Source: JBDOQU01 sp039839375
GTDB taxonomy: Bacteria; Pseudomonadota; Alphaproteobacteria; DSM-16000; Inquilinaceae
Length of the DNA: 64,000 nucleotides
Direction of reading: 5' to 3'
Assembly: GCF_039839375.1 (NCBI RefSeq)
Contig: NZ_JBDOQU010000004.1
Location: forward strand, 1-64,000
Of the stretch, positions 48,637 to 60,293 are shown piece after piece. The position numbers and the translations under genes were made by a program. Under the pieces are notes generated by a model, which saw only the letters and a program-made list of their open reading frames with translations, ran no database searches and was not told where the DNA came from. Within the stretch, counting starts at the first letter, position 1. Every line of letters begins with the position of its first letter.

Positions 48637-50469
48637 ATGTCGTTGCCTCCGCAATTCCTGGACGAGCTTCGGGCGCGCGTCGCGCTCTCCGACCTGATCG
48701 GGAAGCGGATGCGGCTGGTCCGGTCGAACCGGGAGTGGAAGGGCCTGTGCCCGTTCCACAATGAGAAGTCGCCCAGCTTCACGGTCAACGATCAGAAGGG
48801 CTTCTTCCATTGCTTTGGCTGCGGCGCCCATGGCGACGCCATCGGCTTCCTGATGCAGCATGACCGGCTGGGCTTCATGGAGGCGGTGGAGCAGCTTGCA
48901 GGCCAGGTCGGGCTGGAGGTGCCGCAGGCGACGCCGGAGGACCGGCAGCGCTACGAGAAGCGGAAGAGCCTCTACGACCTTACAGAAGCCGCCGGGCGCT
49001 TCTTCGAATCCCAGCTTGCCGCCCCGGCCGGCCGCGCGGCGCGGGACTATTTCACCCGACGCGGGCTGGATGGGGAGACGATCGCCCGGTTCCGACTAGG
49101 CTACGCCCCCGCCGACGCTCAGGCGCTGCTGGCGCATCTGAAGGCGGAGGGGTTCGAGGAGGCCGACATCCTGGAAGTTGGCCTCGCCCGCCGGCCGGAC
49201 GACGGCCGCGCGCCTTACGCCTTCTTCCGGAACCGCGTGATCTTCCCCGTTGCCGATTCGCGCGGCCGGGTGGTGGCGTTCGGTGCGCGCCTGCTGGAAG
49301 GCGAAGGGCCGAAATACGTCAACAGCCCGGACGGGCCGCTTTTTCACAAGGGCCAGTTGCTCTACGGCCTCTCCCGCGCCCGGCAGGCGGCGGGGCAGGG
49401 CCATGCCGTCGTGGTCGCCGAAGGCTATATGGACGTGATCGCGCTGGTCCGCGCGGGTTTCGAGGCGGCGGTCGCGCCGCTGGGCACCGCGCTGACGGAG
49501 GCGCAGGCCCAGGAGCTGTGGAAGGTCGCGCGGGAGCCGGTCCTTTGTTTCGACGGCGACGGGGCCGGCAAGCGCGCTGCCTGGCGGGCGGTCGACCGGG
49601 TGCTGCCGCTGCTCAAGCCCGACCATTCCGTCCGCGTCGCCTTCCTGCCGGAGGGGGAGGATCCCGACAGCCTGATCGCCGCCGGCGGGATGCCGGCCAT
49701 GCGCTCGGTCCTGGAAGCCTCCCAGCCGCTTTCCCAGGTGGTGTTCGACCATGAGGTCGCCGACCACCGGCTGGATGCGCCGGAAGGGCGCGCCGGCCTT
49801 CAGGCGGCGCTGGACGCCCAGGCGCGGCGGATCGAGGACCGGGCGGTCCAGGATTATTATTTCCGCCATTTCCGCGACCGGCTGGAGGAGACGTTCCCGC
49901 GCCGCCGTCAGACGGCCGGCGAAGGCCGGGCCTGGAACGGCCGCCGCCGTGGGAACGAACCGCCGCCGGGCCCCAGGCCCACCGGCATCGGCGCCCGCCG
50001 CGACGCCGATTTCGTGCCGTCGGTGCTGCTCGCGGCCCTGCTGCACCATCCCGCCCTGTTCGACGAGCTGGACGAGCATCTGGGGATGATCGCCTTCGCC
50101 GATGCGAAGCTGGATGCGCTGAAGCGGGCGACGCTGGAACGGTTATGCGTCCCGCCGGGCCTTGATTCGGAAGGGGTGCGCCTCCACCTTTCCCAAACCG
50201 GTCACGCCCCCGCCTTGCAACGGCTTCTGAATCAGCGTCTTTTCACCAGGGCGCCGTTCGCGCGGGCTGATGCGTCGGAGGACGGCGCGCGTGACGGTTG
50301 CCGCCATCTGTGGCGTCAATGGGCGACCCGCCGCATGCGCGACGAGTTGAAGGAAGCGTCGCGGGCCTTGGCTGCCGAGCCGACAGAAGCTAATCTCGCG
50401 CGCTTTCGTGCGCTGAGGCTTCAGGCGGAGCGGGAAGAGAGCGGCGACGGCGACATGGGCTATCGGTGA
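48637..50469 (+). CDS. dnaG: DNA primase
   Basis: DnaG makes RNA primers for replication. The 610-residue protein has the N-terminal CHC2 zinc finger (CPFHNEKSP, then CFGCG), the catalytic core, the Toprim motif VVAEGYMDVIAL and DGDGAGKRAAW, and a C-terminal DnaB-interacting part. It starts 27 nt after yqeY and is followed by rpoD, the conserved macromolecular-synthesis order (without rpsU). Confidence 0.97.
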   Translation: MSLPPQFLDELRARVALSDLIGKRMRLVRSNREWKGLCPFHNEKSPSFTVNDQKGFFHCFGCGAHGDAIGFLMQHDRLGFMEAVEQLAGQVGLEVPQATPEDRQRYEKRKSLYDLTEAAGRFFESQLAAPAGRAARDYFTRRGLDGETIARFRLGYAPADAQALLAHLKAEGFEEADILEVGLARRPDDGRAPYAFFRNRVIFPVADSRGRVVAFGARLLEGEGPKYVNSPDGPLFHKGQLLYGLSRARQAAGQGHAVVVAEGYMDVIALVRAGFEAAVAPLGTALTEAQAQELWKVAREPVLCFDGDGAGKRAAWRAVDRVLPLLKPDHSVRVAFLPEGEDPDSLIAAGGMPAMRSVLEASQPLSQVVFDHEVADHRLDAPEGRAGLQAALDAQARRIEDRAVQDYYFRHFRDRLEETFPRRRQTAGEGRAWNGRRRGNEPPPGPRPTGIGARRDADFVPSVLLAALLHHPALFDELDEHLGMIAFADAKLDALKRATLERLCVPPGLDSEGVRLHLSQTGHAPALQRLLNQRLFTRAPFARADASEDGARDGCRHLWRQWATRRMRDELKEASRALAAEPTEANLARFRALRLQAEREESGDGDMGYR

Positions 50470-50655
50470 GGCGGGCGCGTCTCGCCACCGGTGTCGCCGG
50501 TAGAGAATGGCGGGATGGGACGGGCTGGACTGACCTTTAAGACGGGTTTGTCCGGGACCGTCGCTTTACCGTTTCCGAAGCGCGGGACCGTTTTGAAGCG
50601 CAAGGGTGTGCGCGGCGCATCGGTCTCCGAACTGATACAAGGGCATGGGTCTCTG

Positions 50656-52617
<1,962 letters not shown>

Positions 52618-52628
52618 GAACCAACCGA

Positions 52629-52732
52629 CCCCTCACCCAACCCTCTCCCCGGCGGGGAGAGGGCTTTTCTTACCCTCTCCCGCTTGCGGGAGAGGGAGGG
52701 CCCCGCGAAGCGGGAGGGTGAGGGGGTTTTTT
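52629..52732. repeat. 98-bp inverted-repeat element / terminator after rpoD
   Basis: The stem CCCTCTCCCC/GGGGAGAGGG (52641-52663), followed by CTTTTCTT, is a good rpoD terminator. A second hairpin, CCCTCTCCCGC/GCGGGAGAGGG, lies at 52673-52696. Outer arms CCCCTCACCC (52629-) and GGGTGAGGGG (52717-52726) end in a T6 run. The same element, inverted, is at 45927-46024. Confidence 0.85.
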
Positions 52733-52734
52733 GG

Positions 52735-54954
52735 TTAGTTCACCAACTCATCCACCGCGCCCAGGCGCAGAAGCTGGGTTTCGCCGGTGGAATCGTCCAC
52801 CCCGTCATTGTCGATGACGACCAGCATCCGGCCGTCGGCCGTCACAGTCAATCCTTCGGGCTTGTCGGAGATCCAGCCGCTGCCTTCGCGCATCGCCGGC
52901 AGCAGGTCGGCGACGATGGTCTTCTCCACCAGCGGCAGGTCGCCGCCGGCCGGGGCGGGCGTGACGCCATCCAGCGAGATCGCCGTGACGACCTTGAATG
53001 CGCCGTGCGGGCCGGGCTGGTTGTCGCGTTCGATCAGCGCGAACCGCCGGCCGCCCAGATGGGTGATCTCCGACAGGCCGACCCAACCGCCATTGGCGGA
53101 GGACGGCGCTTCGAGCGGATAGCGGGCGAAGATCCATTCGTCGGTCTCCGGCGCATAGAAGCCCAGCTTCGCCTGTCCTTCGGGATCGCCGTCCCATTCG
53201 CGCTGGAAGGCCACGACGACGCGTTCCGTCCCGTCCTCGATCCAGCTCGCCACGCCTTCGAAGCCGTGCTTCCGCGCCCCGGCGGCCACGCTCTCCGGCA
53301 GTGCTATCTCCTGCTCCACCGCGCCATCCTCGGCGACCGCCAGCAGCAGGTTCGGCAGCCCGTCCTCCGGAGCGCCTTCCGAAACGGCCCAGAACCCGCC
53401 GCCCTGGCGCAGGGCGATGCCTTCAAGATCGTAGGCGGCGCGCTCTCCATCTTTCGTCAGCTCGACATAGTCGGTGATCCGCGCCGGGACGGCGGACACG
53501 TCCATCCGGTAGATGCGGGACGAGGCGTAGACGCTGTCGCTGGCCGCCCAGACGATGGCGGGGTCCTCGGGATCGGCCGCCAGGGCGGAAAGAGCGCCCC
53601 AGCCGATCGGCGCGCCGGTCGCCGGGTCGTCCTCCGAAACGACCGCCGGGAAGGAAGGTCCGGCGGCGTCTCGGGCATAAAGGCTGACTGTGGCGCGGAA
53701 GCCGTCCTCGGCGGAATCCTCCTCGGTCGCCACGACGAACAGGTTCCGCTCGGGGATCGCCAGCACGCCTTCGGGGCCGATGGCGGTCGGCAGGAAATCG
53801 ACGAATTCCGGCTCCCCGCCCGTATCCTCGAAGACCGCGACGAAGTTCCCGCGTTCGGAATTCACGAAGAACAGGCCCTGGTCGCCGAACCGGCCGAACT
53901 CCACCCCTTCAGGCTCCACGCCCTTGTTGTCGGCGCGACCCTCTGGGTAGTGGCCGTGACGCATGCCGATATGCTCCATCAGCGCGCCGCTGTCATAAAG
54001 CGCCTCGCCCGTCCGGTCGAAGATGGTGAAGCCGCGCGATCCGCCCTCATAATCGCCCTCGTTGGCGGTGACGAAGCGGGTTTCGTCCAGCCATGCCACG
54101 GCGTCCGGCTCGCGGGGAACGTCCTGGAGGGAGCCGTTGCCCCGAACGATGCCGTCATCCTCGATGTCGATGGCCTCAAGGCTCGCGCTTCCGGCCGGAA
54201 AATGGTCCGTCACCTCGCCCGTCGCCAGATCGACCAGCGTCAGATGGTTGTTCTCCTGCAAGGTCACGATGGCGAGATTGTCTTCGTTGATGTCGACGAA
54301 TTCCGGCTCCGGATCGTCGCCCGCGACGGACGCCAGCCCGGTCATATCGACCATGCGCGGCGCATCACAATCGGCCGGCAGCCCGTCCGCGCCCAGATCC
54401 AGGATGGCGAGGCCGCCCGGCGGCATCTGCGGGATGACGCCTTCATTCAGCTCCTCGTCCCGCTCGTTCTCGATCACCACCGCCAGATAGGCGCCATCCG
54501 GGCTGGCGGCGATGCTGTCCGGCTGGCCGCCGACATCGCAACGGGCGACGATCTGCCGGCTCTCCGGATCGATGACCGCGACATGGCCGGACGGGTCGGT
54601 GAAACTCTCCGACGTGTTGACCGCCGCGAAGACATGGCCGCCCTTGACGGTGACGGAGGTCGGCTCTCCCTCCAGCGCCAGCACGCCGGCCGGCCGCGGC
54701 GCTGCGGGATCGGCGATGTCGATGAACCCGATCTGCTCGCCCGGGCTGTCGGTATAGACCAGCATCATGCCGTCCTCGGTCGCCGAGACGATCTCCGCCA
54801 CCGTCTGTATCGCCGGATCCGTCCCTTCCGGCAGGTTCTGGAAGACGGGCAACGTCGACAGGCGGCGGAAATGATCGCCTTCCGCCATGGCGCTACCCGG
54901 CAGGATGATGAGGGCGGCGGACGCCATCAGCGACGCGCGGGACCAGGGTGACAT
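52735..54954 (-). CDS. Secreted phytase-like esterase (beta-propeller)
   Basis: The 739-residue protein has a signal peptide (MSPWSRASLMASAALII, cleavage after AMA near residue 24) and a beta-propeller-like body of repeated Asp/Gly-rich strands. It belongs to the group annotated as esterase-like activity of phytase proteins (a PF13449-like region in its C-terminal part, with GWISDKPEGL and DNDGVDD). Its substrate is unknown; it would act in the periplasm or outside. Start ATG 54954 is fixed by the signal peptide. Confidence 0.83.
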   Translation of the reverse strand: MSPWSRASLMASAALIILPGSAMAEGDHFRRLSTLPVFQNLPEGTDPAIQTVAEIVSATEDGMMLVYTDSPGEQIGFIDIADPAAPRPAGVLALEGEPTSVTVKGGHVFAAVNTSESFTDPSGHVAVIDPESRQIVARCDVGGQPDSIAASPDGAYLAVVIENERDEELNEGVIPQMPPGGLAILDLGADGLPADCDAPRMVDMTGLASVAGDDPEPEFVDINEDNLAIVTLQENNHLTLVDLATGEVTDHFPAGSASLEAIDIEDDGIVRGNGSLQDVPREPDAVAWLDETRFVTANEGDYEGGSRGFTIFDRTGEALYDSGALMEHIGMRHGHYPEGRADNKGVEPEGVEFGRFGDQGLFFVNSERGNFVAVFEDTGGEPEFVDFLPTAIGPEGVLAIPERNLFVVATEEDSAEDGFRATVSLYARDAAGPSFPAVVSEDDPATGAPIGWGALSALAADPEDPAIVWAASDSVYASSRIYRMDVSAVPARITDYVELTKDGERAAYDLEGIALRQGGGFWAVSEGAPEDGLPNLLLAVAEDGAVEQEIALPESVAAGARKHGFEGVASWIEDGTERVVVAFQREWDGDPEGQAKLGFYAPETDEWIFARYPLEAPSSANGGWVGLSEITHLGGRRFALIERDNQPGPHGAFKVVTAISLDGVTPAPAGGDLPLVEKTIVADLLPAMREGSGWISDKPEGLTVTADGRMLVVIDNDGVDDSTGETQLLRLGAVDELVN

Positions 54955-55115
54955 GGTCGTTTCTCCTTGGTGGGAATCTGGGGCGGGAATCCGGGGAAAG
55001 GGGGAGGGATCGTTCCTGCCCCGCAACGCTTGCTGCGTAGCAGCGGCGGATTTCCGTTTCGCGACGGTTCGCTGACCGTTTTGTTTCTTCTCGCGCCTCT
55101 CTATGGTTCCGCCCC

Positions 55116-55988
55116 ATGCGAGTCACCCTCCTGGGCACCGGTTGCCCCGCCGTCCATCCCCGCCGCTATGGCGCGGCCACGCTGTTGCGATCCGCGCGGG
55201 GCACGATCCTGATAGATTGCGGATCGGGCGCGACCCAGCGCCTCGTCTCCGCCGGATCGTCGGGGCGCGACCTGGACGCGGTGCTTCTGACGCACCTCCA
55301 TTCCGACCATCTGGTCGATCTCTACCAGCTCATCCTGTCGAGCTGGCATCAGGGGCGGGACCGGCCCCAGCGCATCTACGGGCCGCCCGGCACGCGCGCC
55401 CATGTCGATGGGCTGATGGCGCTGTGGCGGGAGGAGCGGGAGCTTCGCATCGCCCACGAGAAGCGGCCCTCGATAGAGGCGCTGACGGTCGAGGTGACGG
55501 AGATCGCGGCCGGCAAGACGCTGGAGATCGCGGGCGTCGCGGTTCGGGTCGTGCCGGTCGACCACCGGCCGATCCGCCACGCCTACGGCTTCGTGTTCGA
55601 GGAGGAGGGGAGGAAGGTCGCGATCAGCGGCGACACGCGCTATTGCCCGGAACTGATCGCCGCCGCCGGCGGCGCGGACCTTCTGGTCCACGAGGTCTTC
55701 ATCCACCGGGAGATGAAGCCCGTTCCCGGCATCCGCACGGCGGAGACGATCGAGGCGACCGCCAGCTACCACACCCTTTCCGGGGAGGTCGGACGCGTCG
55801 CAGGGGAGGCGGGCGCCAAGGCGCTGGCGCTGACCCATTTCGTCCCGCCGGAATTCGACCGGCCGGCGCTCCTGGCGGAAGTCCGCCGCGCCTATCGCGG
55901 CCCCATCCTGATCGGCGAGGATCTGATGACCATCGACGTGGCGGCCGGAACCGCGATCCACGGCGAAACCCACATCGCCTTCGGCTGA
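55116..55988 (+). CDS. MBL-fold metallohydrolase (RNase Z-like)
   Basis: The 290-residue protein has the metallo-beta-lactamase metal motif HLHSDHLVDL (about residues 60-69), later SGDTRYCPEL, and ALTHFVPPE, resembling RNase Z and arylsulfatase-like hydrolases. It may process tRNA 3' ends or hydrolyse an unrelated ester; I cannot tell. Start ATG 55116. It is divergent from the phytase-like gene and sits just upstream of a tRNA gene. Confidence 0.87.
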   Translation: MRVTLLGTGCPAVHPRRYGAATLLRSARGTILIDCGSGATQRLVSAGSSGRDLDAVLLTHLHSDHLVDLYQLILSSWHQGRDRPQRIYGPPGTRAHVDGLMALWREERELRIAHEKRPSIEALTVEVTEIAAGKTLEIAGVAVRVVPVDHRPIRHAYGFVFEEEGRKVAISGDTRYCPELIAAAGGADLLVHEVFIHREMKPVPGIRTAETIEATASYHTLSGEVGRVAGEAGAKALALTHFVPPEFDRPALLAEVRRAYRGPILIGEDLMTIDVAAGTAIHGETHIAFG

Positions 55989-56062
55989 CAGGTGGCAGGT
56001 GACAGGTGGCTGGCAAAGCGCCTTTTGCCCGCCGCCCCAACCTGCTAAGACACCTCCCGCGT

Positions 56063-56138
56063 GGGCCTGTAGTTCAGTGGTCAGAACCCGCCGCTCATAA
56101 CGGTGTTGTCGCAGGTTCGAATCCTGCCGGGCCCACCA
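56063..56138 (+). tRNA. tRNA with CAT anticodon (Met, or Ile2 after lysidine modification)
   Basis: The acceptor GGGCCTG pairs with CGGGCCC, then the A discriminator and encoded CCA (56136-56138). D-arm TTCAGTGGTCAGAA, anticodon loop CTCATAA (anticodon CAT) and T-arm GCAGGTTCGAATCCTGC are complete. CAT-anticodon tRNAs are Met, initiator Met or Ile2 (TilS-modified); the GGGCC acceptor start makes Ile2 more likely here, but this is not decided by sequence alone. Confidence 0.92.
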
Positions 56139-56193
56139 TTTTTCGGGAATTGTAGGGTTTTGAGCGCCTGCCCGATGCCGTGCTCCGCGCTGA

Positions 56194-56346
56194 TGCTGCC
56201 GCCCAAGTCACGATCTCGTCGAGATCTACCGACGCACCGCCAAGGGCTTCGGCCTCGACGTCGTCGTTGGTCCCGAGGATGCAGCGATACGCGGCGCCCT
56301 CACCATCGCGGCCCTCGCCGGGGAGGCCGCCTATGTGGCTTCGTGA
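56194..56346 (+). pseudogene. Possible gene fragment after the CAT tRNA
   Basis: A short frame without a start codon, ending at TGA 56344-56346, reads HDLVEIYRRTAKGFGLDVVV and then a Gly/Ala-rich helix-like end. It looks protein-like, but the frame opens at a stop (56191) without a start. It may be the 3' remnant of a lost gene beside the tRNA. Family not recognised; weak support. Confidence 0.25.
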
Positions 56347-56416
56347 TCCGGACGCAAGGCAGTTTGTTGCTACGGGTCGAGGGGTAACGTCAGGACCGAA
56401 GGAGCGAGATTTGATA

Positions 56417-57346
56417 TCAGTCGGCGAACAGTTCCGGCATTGATCGTCGCGCGATAGGCCGCAGGCGGTCGGCTTCGGCTTCCGGAATCCAGCGATAGGG
56501 ACGGCGGAGCCTCGTGCCGATCGGTCCCCAGCCGCCGATTGTCGCCAGAAGTTTGTCGAGCGCCGCGTTGGAATAGCCGGGCTTCTCGCGGAAAGGCACG
56601 ATGTGCGTGTCGATGAAGTGGCAGAGCCGGCGCTCCAGGTCCAGCGCGGCGTCGATGTCCTTTCGCATCAGGTCCGTCCAGCGCTGCGCGCCGCGCGGAT
56701 CCAGGCAGGCGACATTGGAGAAGGAGCCGGCGGCCACGCCTTCCCTGGTCTCGGTCGCCAGCCGGTGGCCGGGGACGAACAGGGCGATATCGCCGAGGTG
56801 TCTTCTGACGGCTTCGCGCCACGCCGCGTCTCCGCTCGCGAGCTTGACGCCGACGACCGTCGGGGCCTCGGCCAGGATCCGGGCGAGTTCGTCGGGCGAC
56901 AAAACGCGCTTGGCATGTGGAGGATTGTAGAGAATCAGCGGGACATCGCCGGCGGCGTCCACCGTCAATCGCAGGAAATCGATGGCTTCGGCATCCGTGA
57001 CCGGCAACCAGTCGGGCAGGATGACCTGGATCGCCTCGGGGCGCAGCGCGGCGGCGCGGGCCGTCCGCTCGCGCGAAACGCTCGGATCGGAATGACAGGC
57101 TCCGATCACGAAGGGCATGCCGGCGGCGCGGCACTTCTCCGCCATCAGGGTCTGGATCGAATCGTATTCGGCCTCCGTCTGATTATGGAATTCGCTGGCC
57201 GTGCCGTTCGAGTAGATTCCGTCCACGCTGGCTGCAATCAGCCGGTCGATCACCGTCGCCAGACGGCCGAAATCGATGCTGTCATCCTCGTCTATCGGCA
57301 GGAGGACAGGCGCCCAATTGCCGCCGATCGCCATTCGCTGTTTCAT
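56417..57346 (-). CDS. DapA-family aldolase/lyase (second copy)
   Basis: The 309-residue protein is of the dihydrodipicolinate synthase/N-acetylneuraminate lyase superfamily: Schiff-base Lys in VVGVKLASGD, Tyr in LILYNPP, and a GTASEF turn near residue 49. Such enzymes cleave or form C-C bonds next to a keto acid. The start ATG 57346 overlaps the upstream ABC ATPase stop as ATGA, so it is the last gene of the importer operon. With the paralog at 59336, it suggests catabolism of the imported compound, not lysine synthesis. Confidence 0.9.
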   Translation of the reverse strand: MKQRMAIGGNWAPVLLPIDEDDSIDFGRLATVIDRLIAASVDGIYSNGTASEFHNQTEAEYDSIQTLMAEKCRAAGMPFVIGACHSDPSVSRERTARAAALRPEAIQVILPDWLPVTDAEAIDFLRLTVDAAGDVPLILYNPPHAKRVLSPDELARILAEAPTVVGVKLASGDAAWREAVRRHLGDIALFVPGHRLATETREGVAAGSFSNVACLDPRGAQRWTDLMRKDIDAALDLERRLCHFIDTHIVPFREKPGYSNAALDKLLATIGGWGPIGTRLRRPYRWIPEAEADRLRPIARRSMPELFAD

Positions 57347-58314
57347 TCCTGAAGGTCGTCCCGCCAGCAGGCCTTGAAATGCCCGGGAGCGACCTCCTCC
57401 AACGGAGGCACGCCTTCCGCGCAGCGGAGCAGCGCGTGAGGGCATCGGGTGCGGAAGACGCATCCTGACGGCGGGTTGGCCGGGCTCGGTATGTCGCCGG
57501 CCAGAATCTCGCGATGGCGCGGCGCATCGGGATCGGGCGACGGAATGGCCGAAAGAAGCGCCCGCGTATAGGGGTGACGGGGCTCGGCGTAGAGCTGCTC
57601 GCTCGGCGCGATCTCCATGATGCGGCCGAGATAGAGCACGATCACCCGGTCGCACATGAATTCCACGACCGCCAGATCGTGGGAAATGAACAGCATGGTG
57701 AGACCCATGCGCGCCTGAAGGTCGCGCAGCAGGTTGACGATCTGCGCCTGGACGGAGACGTCGAGCGCGGAAACCGGCTCGTCCGCCACCAGAAAGTCGG
57801 GCTCCAGCATCAAGGCCCGCGCGATGCCGATCCGCTGGCGCTGGCCGCCGGAGAATTCATGGGCGTAGCGGTCCAGCGCATCGGCCGGAAGTTCGACGGC
57901 CTCCAGCATCCTCGCGGCCTGGGCGAGACGGTCCTGGCGGGTTCCGATCTTCTGGATTCTCAAGCCCTCCGTCAGGATCTCCCCGATGGTCATGCGTGGC
58001 GACAGGCTGGCGAACGGGTCCTGGAAGATGTACTGCATGCGCCGGCGTTGGCGTCGCATCTCGCGGCCGCTCAGGCTCGTCACGTCGGCGCCCTCGAAAC
58101 GCACCTCGCCCGAGGTCGGTTCGACAAGGCGCAGGACGGAACGGCCGATCGTCGTCTTGCCGCTGCCGGATTCCCCGACCAGCCCGACAACCTCCCCATG
58201 GGCGATGTCGAAGGAGATGTCGTCTAGCGCGCGAACCACGGGGCCTCGTCGGAAGGCGCCCGCGCCGAAATGCTTCGCGAGGCTCCGGACGGAGAGGAGG
58301 GGGGTGTCGGTCAC
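57343..58314 (-). CDS. Dipeptide/oligopeptide ABC importer ATP-binding protein (DppF-like)
   Basis: The 323-residue ABC ATPase has Walker A GESGSGKTT, signature FSGGQRQR, Walker B FLVADEPVS and the C-terminal oligopeptide/dipeptide domain (Cys-containing GCVFRTRCPHALLRC, which is typical). It overlaps the start of dapA2 (ATGA) and follows the DppD-like gene with a 4-nt overlap. Confidence 0.94.
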   Translation of the reverse strand: MTDTPLLSVRSLAKHFGAGAFRRGPVVRALDDISFDIAHGEVVGLVGESGSGKTTIGRSVLRLVEPTSGEVRFEGADVTSLSGREMRRQRRRMQYIFQDPFASLSPRMTIGEILTEGLRIQKIGTRQDRLAQAARMLEAVELPADALDRYAHEFSGGQRQRIGIARALMLEPDFLVADEPVSALDVSVQAQIVNLLRDLQARMGLTMLFISHDLAVVEFMCDRVIVLYLGRIMEIAPSEQLYAEPRHPYTRALLSAIPSPDPDAPRHREILAGDIPSPANPPSGCVFRTRCPHALLRCAEGVPPLEEVAPGHFKACWRDDLQE

Positions 58315-59327
58315 AGTTCGCTCCAGCGGATGCAGCGGCTGAGATGTCCGCCATCGGTATCGGCCAACGGCGGCATAGCGGTCCGACAGGCGTCGGTGAC
58401 GTAGGGGCAGCGCCCGGCGAAGGCGCAGCCGGCCGGACGGTCCACGATGCTCGGCACCGTTCCCGGAATGGCGGCCAATCGTCCGCCCGAGCGTTTCAGC
58501 GCCGTCGCCCGGCCGAGCACGGGGACGGAGGCGAGCAGGCCGATCGTATAGGGATGGCGGGGATGGCGGAACACCTCCCTGACGGTCCCCGTCTCCACGA
58601 TCCGGCCGGCATACATGACCGCGACGCGGTCGGCGATCTCCGCGACAACGCCCAGATTGTGCGTCACGAACAGCATGCCCATCCCTTCATCGTCCTGAAG
58701 CCGCTTCAGCAGGTCGAGGATCTGGGCCTGGATGGTGACGTCCAGCGCCGTCGTCGGCTCGTCGGCAATGAGCAGCGTCGGACCGCAGGCAAGCGCCATG
58801 GCGATGGTGACCCGCTGGCGCATGCCTCCCGATAGTTCATGGGGATACTGGCGGACACGGCGCGCCGGATCGGGGATACCGACGCGGGCGAGCAGGTCGA
58901 CGGCCTGACGCATGGCTTCGCCTCGCCCCGCGCCGCGATGGATGCGGATCGGTTCGGCGATCTGATCCCCCACCGTGTAGACGGGGTTCAGGCTCGTCAT
59001 CGGTTCCTGGAACACCATCGCGACGTCATTGCCGCGCACCCTGCGCAACGCCTCGTCGTCCAGCGTTGCCAGGTCACGGATCGCTCCGTCCTTGCCGCGA
59101 AAGGCGATGCTGCCGGACGAAACGCGGCCGCTGCGCCGCGGCAGCAGACGCATGATCGACAGGCTGGTCACCGATTTGCCGGATCCGGATTCTCCGACCA
59201 GCGCCAGCGTCCGGCCGGTATCGATCGAAAGATCGACACCCTCGATCGCGGCTATCTCGCCATGAGGAACCCGGAAGGCGGTGCTGAGGCCGCGGACGTC
59301 GAGGATGTTGGTCGCCGGCTGGGTCAT
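58311..59327 (-). CDS. Dipeptide/oligopeptide ABC importer ATP-binding protein (DppD-like)
   Basis: The 338-residue ABC ATPase has Walker A GESGSGKS, signature LSGGMRQR, Walker B LLIADEPTT and the C-terminal Cys-rich segment (GCAFAGRCPYVTDAC). It pairs with the DppF-like subunit as the two NBDs of the importer. It starts 8 nt after the upstream DapA-family gene. Confidence 0.94.
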   Translation of the reverse strand: MTQPATNILDVRGLSTAFRVPHGEIAAIEGVDLSIDTGRTLALVGESGSGKSVTSLSIMRLLPRRSGRVSSGSIAFRGKDGAIRDLATLDDEALRRVRGNDVAMVFQEPMTSLNPVYTVGDQIAEPIRIHRGAGRGEAMRQAVDLLARVGIPDPARRVRQYPHELSGGMRQRVTIAMALACGPTLLIADEPTTALDVTIQAQILDLLKRLQDDEGMGMLFVTHNLGVVAEIADRVAVMYAGRIVETGTVREVFRHPRHPYTIGLLASVPVLGRATALKRSGGRLAAIPGTVPSIVDRPAGCAFAGRCPYVTDACRTAMPPLADTDGGHLSRCIRWSEL

Positions 59328-59335
59328 CGCGTCCT

Positions 59336-60265
59336 TCAGTCGATCATTCCGGTGTCGCGCAGGATCGCCTCGACCTTCAGGGCTTCAACGTCGTTCAGCG
59401 TCCGCTGCGGGCGGGCCATGACATTGGTGTCGATGATTCCAAGACGCCGCATCGCGGTCTTGAAACCGCCGACCCCGGCCGCGCCGGCGCTGGCGCGCGG
59501 CAACCCGCACCGGACGATCTCGAACAGGCGGCAGAGGCGTTCCTGTTCCCGCCGCGCGGCGTCCTGGTCGCCACGTTGCGCCGCGTCGTAGAGACGGACA
59601 TAGCCATGCGGGTCGACGTTGCCGAGACCCGGCACGACGCCATGGGCGCCCATGGCAAGCGCGGAATCGGCCACGATCTCCGAACCCGTCATCAGGAAGA
59701 AATCCTGCCGGTCGGCGAGGTCCATGAGCGCGAAGCGGAAGGCGCCGTCGTCGCCGCTGGAATCCTTGAGGCCGACAATGGCGCCTTCCCGCGCCAGGGT
59801 GACGACCGTCGACCGGTCCAGCTTCGAATTAACGCAGACCGGAATGTCATAGGCTATGACCGGCAGGTCGATCCCGTCGCGAACATAGCGGAAATGGTCG
59901 ACAATCTCGGCCTGGCTGGTGCGGGTGTAGAAGGGCGCCGTGACGACGATTGCGTCGGCGCCGGCCTCCTTCGCGGCGCGGGCGTGGCCGATCACCCGGT
60001 CCGTCGTCGGATCTATGACGCCGGCCAGGATGGGTGCGCGGCCGTCGACGGTCCTGACGGCATGTTCGATGATCCGCCGCCGCGTCGCCTCGTCGAAGAA
60101 CACCACCTCGCTGGTGGAGCCGAGGACGAACAGCCCGTGGACCCCGCCATCGATCAGATGTTCTATCGTCCGTGAGAAGGACGGGTAGTCAACCTCGAAT
60201 CCCTCGGTCAACGGGGTCACCACGGGAGGAACGATGCCGCGGAAGGTGGAGGGGTCGAATGCCAT
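59336..60265 (-). CDS. DapA-family aldolase/lyase (first copy)
   Basis: The 309-residue protein has Schiff-base Lys in IVGLKDSSGD, Tyr in VIAYDIP, and the GSTSEV turn. It sits between the permease and the ATPase genes of the importer operon, so it is co-transcribed. Start ATG 60265 gives normal superfamily length; the frame open upstream to 60481 overlaps the permease gene in another frame. Its substrate is probably the imported compound or a breakdown product. Confidence 0.9.
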   Translation of the reverse strand: MAFDPSTFRGIVPPVVTPLTEGFEVDYPSFSRTIEHLIDGGVHGLFVLGSTSEVVFFDEATRRRIIEHAVRTVDGRAPILAGVIDPTTDRVIGHARAAKEAGADAIVVTAPFYTRTSQAEIVDHFRYVRDGIDLPVIAYDIPVCVNSKLDRSTVVTLAREGAIVGLKDSSGDDGAFRFALMDLADRQDFFLMTGSEIVADSALAMGAHGVVPGLGNVDPHGYVRLYDAAQRGDQDAARREQERLCRLFEIVRCGLPRASAGAAGVGGFKTAMRRLGIIDTNVMARPQRTLNDVEALKVEAILRDTGMID

Positions 60266-60293
60266 GATGTCCTGTCTTGCGCTATGAATGTGG

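Noticed and set aside
52684..54951. 755-codon open frame on the plus strand
   Set aside because: Antisense to the phytase-like gene, which has a signal peptide and a repeated fold; the plus-strand product is low-complexity Arg/Asp/Gly.
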